9,399 nucleotides of DNA. Origin: Candidatus Pelagibacter sp. Lineage in GTDB: Bacteria > Pseudomonadota > Alphaproteobacteria > Pelagibacterales > Pelagibacteraceae. The notes below the pieces were generated by a model that saw only the letters and a program-made list of their open reading frames with translations, was not told the origin of the DNA and searched no databases. A program made the position numbers and the translations under genes. Location of the stretch: assembly GCA_028221385.1 (NCBI GenBank), contig JAOIRP010000021.1:1-9399 (forward strand). Reading direction: 5' to 3'. Shown one piece after another: positions 5,276 through 9,399 of this stretch; position 1 is the stretch's first letter, and the number at the start of each line of letters is the position of its first letter.

Positions 5276-6079
5276 ATGTTTGATGATTTTTTTATAAGAG
5301 CAATGGTTGCTGGAATTGGAATTGCCTTAGTTGCAGGACCACTTGGATGTTTTGTTGTTTGGAGAAGACTATCTTACTTTGGTGATACACTTTCTCATTC
5401 AGCATTACTAGGTGTTACAATGGCATATACATTTGATCTTAATATTGCTCTTTCAGTATTTTTGATTTCATCAGTAATAGCTTTGATATTAATACAACTT
5501 CAAAAAAAAACTAATTTACCTGGTGATGCTTTACTTGGTCTTTTAGCACACTCTTCATTAGCTGTTGGGTTGGTAGTAATTGGTTTTTTAACTTTTATAA
5601 GATTTGATATCATGGGACTATTATTTGGAGATATATTGGCTGTAACAACTAATGATATATTTGTTGTATGGGGTGGTGGTGCTGTAATTTTAATTATACT
5701 TAAATTAATTTGGAAACCTTTATTTGCATCAACTGTTAATTATGAATTAGCTGAAGCTGAAGGTTTAAATCCAGATAGATCAAAAGCTATATTTACAATT
5801 TTACTAGCTGCCGTTATTGCCATATCAATTAAAATGGTAGGTTTGTTATTAATTACTGGAATGTTGATTATCCCCGCTGCAATGGCTAGAAATATGTCAG
5901 ACAGTCCACAAAAAATGGTAATTTACTCGGTTATAGGAGGATTATTGTCTGTAATATTGGGTTTATTTTCTTCATTAGAGTTTAATACTTCTTCGGGACC
6001 CTCAATAATTGTTGCAGCTTTAATTTTGTTTATATTATCTTTGTTAAACATTAAGCAATCGATTAAGTTAAAAAATTAA
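5276..6079 (+). CDS. znuB: Zinc ABC transporter permease (ABC-3 family)
   Basis: A 267-residue polytopic inner-membrane permease forming the Zn(II) pathway. Family hallmarks are RRLSYFGDTLSHSALLGV (about 30-47), in which DTLSHSALLG is diagnostic of the ABC-3 metal permeases, and the C-terminal EG...R segment followed by KMVGLLLITGMLIIPAAMAR, the coupling and final-helix region. Hydrophobicity suggests around eight helices. Length agrees with E. coli ZnuB. The ATG directly abuts the znuC stop. An AAGGAG at 5253-5258 is 17 bases before the start and probably too far to act, so translational coupling is more likely. The zur gene follows after 22 bp. Confidence 0.95.
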   Translation: MFDDFFIRAMVAGIGIALVAGPLGCFVVWRRLSYFGDTLSHSALLGVTMAYTFDLNIALSVFLISSVIALILIQLQKKTNLPGDALLGLLAHSSLAVGLVVIGFLTFIRFDIMGLLFGDILAVTTNDIFVVWGGGAVILIILKLIWKPLFASTVNYELAEAEGLNPDRSKAIFTILLAAVIAISIKMVGLLLITGMLIIPAAMARNMSDSPQKMVIYSVIGGLLSVILGLFSSLEFNTSSGPSIIVAALILFILSLLNIKQSIKLKN

Positions 6080-6101
6080 TGAGTTATTAAAAAAGTTTAA
6101 A

Positions 6102-6500
6102 ATGCAAAAACAACACAATCTTTCAAAAAATCAACAAATTATTTTTGATATAATTCATAATTCTTCAGAACCCTTAAAAGCATACGCAATACTTTTTAAT
6201 GTACAGAAAAAAGGTATTAAAGCACCTCTACAAGTTTATAGAGCATTAGATAAATTAGTTGAATTAGGAAAAATTCATAAAATAGAAAGCCGAAATGCTT
6301 TTATAGCTTGTCAAAATTCGAGTTGTCAAATTTCAAAAGCTACAGCATTCTCAATATGTGAAAGTTGTGAAAAAGTTTCTGAAATAAGTAATTCGAAACT
6401 CTCAAAATATTTATCAAATTTTGCTGACAAAACTGGGATAAAATACAGTAAATATAATTTAGAATTTTTTGGTTTATGCAAAAAATGTATCATTAAATAA
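6102..6500 (+). CDS. zur: Zinc uptake regulator, Fur family
   Basis: A 132-residue Fur-family repressor. The winged-helix recognition region is PLQVYRALDKL (42-52). The structural zinc site is intact as Cys86-x-x-Cys89 and Cys126-x-x-Cys129. Candidate regulatory-site ligands, aligned to E. coli Zur, are His59 (IHKIES), Cys70 and Glu94. The expected His of that site aligns with Ser78, and an extra Cys75 is present; there is no His after residue 59. Position inside the znu operon and the Zur-type boxes upstream make Zur far more likely than Fur, Mur or PerR. It follows znuB by 22 bp and its TAA abuts the ATG of the next gene. Since zur itself lies in the operon, expression should be autoregulated. 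Confidence 0.9.
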   Translation: MQKQHNLSKNQQIIFDIIHNSSEPLKAYAILFNVQKKGIKAPLQVYRALDKLVELGKIHKIESRNAFIACQNSSCQISKATAFSICESCEKVSEISNSKLSKYLSNFADKTGIKYSKYNLEFFGLCKKCIIK

Positions 6501-7499
6501 ATGAGTACTATTTCTTTATCCTTAAGTGAAATACTAGATTTAGCTAAAAAAACTTTATTAGCAAATGGTTGTGATGAAGAAAATGCTAGTATCTTAGCTG
6601 ATACTATTATGAGAGCTGAAAGAGATGGTTCTGTTTCTCATGGTTTGTTTAGATTACCTGCTTATGTGGCTGGCTTAAAAAGCAAAAAGATTAATGGTAA
6701 AGCAAGACCTGAATTAAAAAATGTTGCTCCAAGTATTATTAAAGTATTAGGTAATAATGCAGTTGCTCCAATGGTTTTAAGTTTAGGATTACCTGCTGTT
6801 ATTGATTTGGCCAAAAAAAATGGTGTAGCAGTTCTTGCTATAAAAAATTCACATCACATGGCAGCTCTTTGGCCTGAAACTGAAGCTATTGCTGAAGCTG
6901 GTCTTGTTGGTATTGCTTGTACATCCTATAAGCCTGCCGTTGCACCAGCAGGTGCTACAAAACCTTTGTATGGTACAAATCCAATTTCTTTTGCCTGGCC
7001 AAGACCTGGCAAAACTCCAGTTGTCTATGATATGGCAACAGCTTCAATGGCAATGGGTGAAGTTCAAATTGCAAAAAGAGAAGGGCACAAAGTTCCTCTT
7101 GGAACAGGTTTAACTAAAAAAGGCAAAGAAACAACTGATCCTGGAGAAATCGCTGATGGTGGAGTTATACTTCCTTTTGGTGGATATAAAGGATCTAGTA
7201 TAGCAATGATGGTTGAACTATTAGCTGGTGCGTTAATTGGTGAAAATTTTAGTTTTGAAACTGCAACTAAAGATAATAATGATGGTGGCCCTCCAAGTGG
7301 TGGTGAATTTATTATAGCAATCTCACCTGATAAAATTTCTGGCAAAGGTTGGGATAAACATGCTGATGAGTTTTTTAGTAAAATGTCAGCAATGGATGGT
7401 GTTAGACTTCCAGGTGAAAGAAGACATAAAAATAGACTAGATAAAGGTCCAAGGAATATTAATGAAGAACTTGTTAATAAAATTAAGTCGTTAAGTTAA
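6501..7499 (+). CDS. LDH2-family NAD(P)H oxidoreductase, DpkA-like
   Basis: A 332-residue member of the malate/L-lactate (YlbC/AllD/YiaK) dehydrogenase family of cytosolic NAD(P)H oxidoreductases. Motifs include the catalytic SHGxxR at Ser46-His47-Arg51, HHMAALWPE (118-126), TNPISFAWPRPG, GEVQIAKREG, Asp213-Pro214 and PFGGYKGSSIAMMVELLAG starting at 225. The HHxAALWP, VQIAxREG and LPFGGxKGS stretches resemble DpkA, the delta1-piperideine-2-carboxylate / delta1-pyrroline-2-carboxylate reductase, more than the malate or ureidoglycolate branches, so a cyclic-imine role in D-lysine, D-proline or trans-3-hydroxyproline catabolism is the best guess. The ATG abuts the zur stop, so it is the last gene of the zinc operon. 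It overlaps the convergent xth end by 9 bp. Family secure; substrate tentative. Confidence 0.85.
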   Translation: MSTISLSLSEILDLAKKTLLANGCDEENASILADTIMRAERDGSVSHGLFRLPAYVAGLKSKKINGKARPELKNVAPSIIKVLGNNAVAPMVLSLGLPAVIDLAKKNGVAVLAIKNSHHMAALWPETEAIAEAGLVGIACTSYKPAVAPAGATKPLYGTNPISFAWPRPGKTPVVYDMATASMAMGEVQIAKREGHKVPLGTGLTKKGKETTDPGEIADGGVILPFGGYKGSSIAMMVELLAGALIGENFSFETATKDNNDGGPPSGGEFIIAISPDKISGKGWDKHADEFFSKMSAMDGVRLPGERRHKNRLDKGPRNINEELVNKIKSLS

Positions 7500-8267
7500 T
7501 TCAATTTCAATAGGTGTGTGATCTGAAGGTTTTTCTTTTCCTCTAGGGTCTTTGTTAATATTAACATTCTTAACTATATTTAATAAAGAATTTGATACTA
7601 AGAAGTGATCAATTCTTAATCCATTATTTTTCTGCCAAGCACCTCTCATATAATCCCAATAAGTATAACCTTCTTTTTCACCATGAATGTGACGGTAAGC
7701 ATCATGAAAACCTAAATTTATCATTTCTCTATATTTTTTTCTTATCTCAAGTCTGTACAAAGCATCATCTTCAAATCCCTTTATATTGTAAGCATCCTCT
7801 GCTGAAGGTAGAATATTAAAATCTCCTGCTAAAATAATATTTTCATTTTTCTTTGAAAGAGTTTTTAGTTGTTTAATTAAGTTATCTAACCATTCTTTTT
7901 TATATGTATATTTATCAGTATCTACTGGATTGCCATTGGGTGTATAAATATTAATGAGTTGAATATTTTTTTTCTTATATTTTGTTTCTGCTGAGATAAT
8001 TCTAGATTGTTTCAATTTGTCTTTAATTAAATCTATTCTAATATTTTCTAGTTTGTGTTTAGAAATTATAGCAACACCATTGTAACTCTTTTGACCAAAT
8101 ACATGACTTTCATAGTCTAAAGCTGAAAAATCATCATATGGAAAAGTCTCATCTTGAGTTTTAATTTCCTGCATCATGACAACATCAGGAGAAAATTTTT
8201 GAAGGTATTCTTTAATATTTTCAACTCTTGCTCTAACAGAATTAACATTCCACGATGTAATAATCAT
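7491..8267 (-). CDS. xth: Exodeoxyribonuclease III family AP endonuclease
   Basis: A metal-dependent AP endonuclease / 3'-5' exonuclease acting in base-excision repair, 258 residues from the chosen start. Catalytic residues in this numbering are Asn7 (SWNVNSVRAR), Glu34 (QEIKT), Tyr108 in IYTPNG, Asp149 and Asn151 (AGDFN), Asp220 (RIDHF) and Asp249-His250 (PSDHTP). Asn7 and Glu34 coincide with E. coli ExoIII numbering. The longest open frame begins ten codons earlier at 8297, but that would overlap the upstream gene by 31 bases and add a WLWRF extension; the ATG at 8265-8267 shares one base with the upstream TAA (TAATG) and puts the fold start directly at MIITSWN. The 3' end overlaps the convergent oxidoreductase by 9 bp. 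Co-directional with the ErpA-like gene. Confidence 0.94.
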   Translation of the reverse strand: MIITSWNVNSVRARVENIKEYLQKFSPDVVMMQEIKTQDETFPYDDFSALDYESHVFGQKSYNGVAIISKHKLENIRIDLIKDKLKQSRIISAETKYKKKNIQLINIYTPNGNPVDTDKYTYKKEWLDNLIKQLKTLSKKNENIILAGDFNILPSAEDAYNIKGFEDDALYRLEIRKKYREMINLGFHDAYRHIHGEKEGYTYWDYMRGAWQKNNGLRIDHFLVSNSLLNIVKNVNINKDPRGKEKPSDHTPIEIELT

Positions 8268-8584
8268 TATACTGAGAATGAAACGCCACAACCACAAGAA
8301 GATTTACTTTGTGGGTTTGTGATTTTAAATTGATCACCAATTAACTCTGAGACAAAGTCCACTTCTGAACCTTTTAATAAATCTGCAGAAGTTTTATCAA
8401 TGAGAATATTTTCATGTTTTAAGTCATCTGCTTCTAATTTTTTGTCGAAAGTAAATTCATATTGAAAGCCCGAACAACCACCGCTTTTAATAGCGATTCT
8501 AAAAAATGATCCAGGATCTTTTTCAGACAATAGGATATTAATCTGTTTTATTGCTTTATCTGTAAATTTAATTTCTTTAATCAT
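8267..8584 (-). CDS. erpA: A-type Fe-S cluster carrier, ErpA/IscA family
   Basis: A 105-residue HesB/IscA-type carrier that receives Fe-S clusters from the scaffold and inserts them into apoproteins. The three conserved cysteines are Cys37 in SGGCSGF and Cys97/Cys99 in SCGCGVSF, the family signature. Length is typical of ErpA (about 105-115). No isc or suf gene is visible nearby, and the stand-alone setting next to xth and divergent dgt, an arrangement I recall from other alphaproteobacteria, favours ErpA over IscA or SufA; sequence alone does not settle this. It is divergent from dgt across 50 bp. No Shine-Dalgarno is visible before the start. Confidence 0.88.
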   Translation of the reverse strand: MIKEIKFTDKAIKQINILLSEKDPGSFFRIAIKSGGCSGFQYEFTFDKKLEADDLKHENILIDKTSADLLKGSEVDFVSELIGDQFKITNPQSKSSCGCGVSFSV

Positions 8585-8606
8585 ATATGAACACTGATAA
8601 TACTAA

Positions 8607-8612
8607 TATAAT
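8607..8612 (+). promoter_or_regulatory. Possible -10 element of the dgt promoter
   Basis: A perfect TATAAT lies 22 bases before the dgt ATG within the 50-bp divergent gap. No convincing -35 hexamer is seen about 17 bp upstream, and the background is so AT-rich that chance matches are likely. Confidence 0.35.
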
Positions 8613-8634
8613 ATCAATTTATTGAATTTAAAGT

Positions 8635-9399
8635 ATGAAAAATTACTCAAAACTTGGATTATTTAAAAGTAAAGGGCGTATATTCAAAGAAACTAATTCT
8701 CTTTACAGGTCTCCCTTCCAAAGAGATAGAGATAGAATAATACACAGTGCCTCATTCAGAAGGTTAAAGCACAAAACACAAGTATTTGTTAACACAGAAG
8801 GGGATCACTACAGAACTAGAATTACTCACTCAATGGAAGTTGCTCAAATTGCAAGATCTATAGCCAAACATTTAAACCTTAATGATGATCTGGCTGAAAC
8901 TTTAAGTTTAGCTCATGACTTGGGTCACACACCCTTTGGCCATGCAGGAGAAGATTCTCTAAATGAATGTATGGAAAATTATGGCGGTTTTGATCACAAC
9001 CTACAAACTTTAAGAATTATAATGTTTCTTGAGAATAAATATTTAAAATTTAAAGGTTTAAACCTTACAATCGAAACCTTAGATGGTTTACTTAAACATA
9101 ATGGTCCAATAGAAGATCAATCATTAGTTAAAGAGCTAATAGGTTTAAAAAATTTGAATAATAAAATAAAGTTTAATCAGTCAGCATCTTTAGAGGCTCA
9201 AATTTCAGCTATTTCTGATGATATCGCATACAACAATCATGATATCCAGGATGGCATTAGAGCAAATATGTTTACACTAACCGAGTTGATTGAAATTAAT
9301 TTTTTTAAAGATATTTACAACTCTCATAAAAAATATATTAAAAAAAACAATAAAGAAATTTTAATATATCAGATAATAAGAGACTCAATTGATTTAATG
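8635..9399 (+). CDS. dgt: Deoxyguanosinetriphosphate triphosphohydrolase-like protein (3' end outside window)
   Basis: The first 255 codons of an HD-domain dNTP triphosphohydrolase, open to the end of the window. It hydrolyses dGTP or other dNTPs to the nucleoside and triphosphate, helping control dNTP pools. HD-superfamily metal ligands are His65 (ITHSMEVAQ), His94-Asp95 ([14 protein letters not shown]) and the Asp of [14 protein letters not shown] (around 200). [14 protein letters not shown] and [11 protein letters not shown] near the N-terminus are typical of the Dgt type 2 subfamily. An in-frame TAA at 8629-8631, two codons before the ATG, fixes the start. Divergent from the ErpA-like gene. 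Confidence 0.92.
   Translation, partial: MKNYSKLGLFKSKGRIFKETNSLYRSPFQRDRDRIIHSASFRRLKHKTQVFVNTEGDHYRTRITHSMEVAQIARSIAKHLNLNDDLAETLSLAHDLGHTPFGHAGEDSLNECMENYGGFDHNLQTLRIIMFLENKYLKFKGLNLTIETLDGLLKHNGPIEDQSLVKELIGLKNLNNKIKFNQSASLEAQISAISDDIAYNNHDIQDGIRANMFTLTELIEINFFKDIYNSHKKYIKKNNKEILIYQIIRDSIDLM

Noticed and set aside
7064..7345. 93-aa open frame on the - strand opposite the LDH2-family gene
   Set aside because: Low-complexity Pro/Ser/Leu translation typical of the antisense of Gly/Ala-rich coding sequence; no start signal.
8268..8297. Ten-codon N-terminal extension of xth
   Set aside because: It would overlap the ErpA-like gene and adds residues absent from ExoIII proteins; the TAATG start at 8267 gives the standard N-terminus with Asn7 and Glu34 in register.

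Overview
The window is strongly AT-rich and tightly packed, with several genes abutting or overlapping by one base. Its gene complement (ZnuABC with Zur, an ErpA / exonuclease III / Dgt cluster, a short ManC) fits a streamlined marine alphaproteobacterium, most likely the SAR11 clade (Pelagibacterales). That assignment is an inference from composition and gene content; no rRNA marker is present.

Layout. (1) Positions 1-1280, + strand: the last 29 codons of an unrecognised gene, overlapped by one base (TAATG) with a short mannose-1-phosphate guanylyltransferase / mannose-6-phosphate isomerase type II (ManC). (2) Positions 1305-3390, - strand: in order of transcription, a 73-residue membrane protein, an AqpS-like aquaglyceroporin, a 237-bp gap holding a diverged 73-bp tandem duplication, and a minimal PiT-like phosphate permease. 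(3) Positions 3460-7499: a divergent zinc-uptake locus. znuA is on the - strand; znuC, znuB, zur and an LDH2/DpkA-family NAD(P)H oxidoreductase are on the + strand with spacings of 0, 22 and 0 bp. The 73-bp divergent promoter carries two Zur-type palindromes, one of them perfect. (4) Positions 7491-8584, - strand: erpA-like then xth, overlapped TAATG. (5) Position 8635 to the window end, + strand: the first 255 codons of dgt, cut by the window edge.

How the parts work together. ZnuA captures periplasmic Zn(II) through a His-rich loop, ZnuB and ZnuC import it, and Zur closes the feedback loop at the shared promoter. The 73-aa gene and the aquaporin lie downstream of znuA on the same strand, so znuA read-through could bring them under Zur. 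A 13-bp-arm inverted repeat between them folds, in the - strand transcript, so that the Shine-Dalgarno of the 73-aa gene is buried next to its start codon.

Most interesting points: the SD-sequestering hairpin (3391-3443), the pairing of a PiT-like permease with an AqpS-like channel (possible arsenate/arsenite handling), the duplicated element ahead of the PiT-like gene, and a Zur that has lost one expected regulatory-site His. I see no clear defence system, mobile element, CRISPR array or RNA gene.
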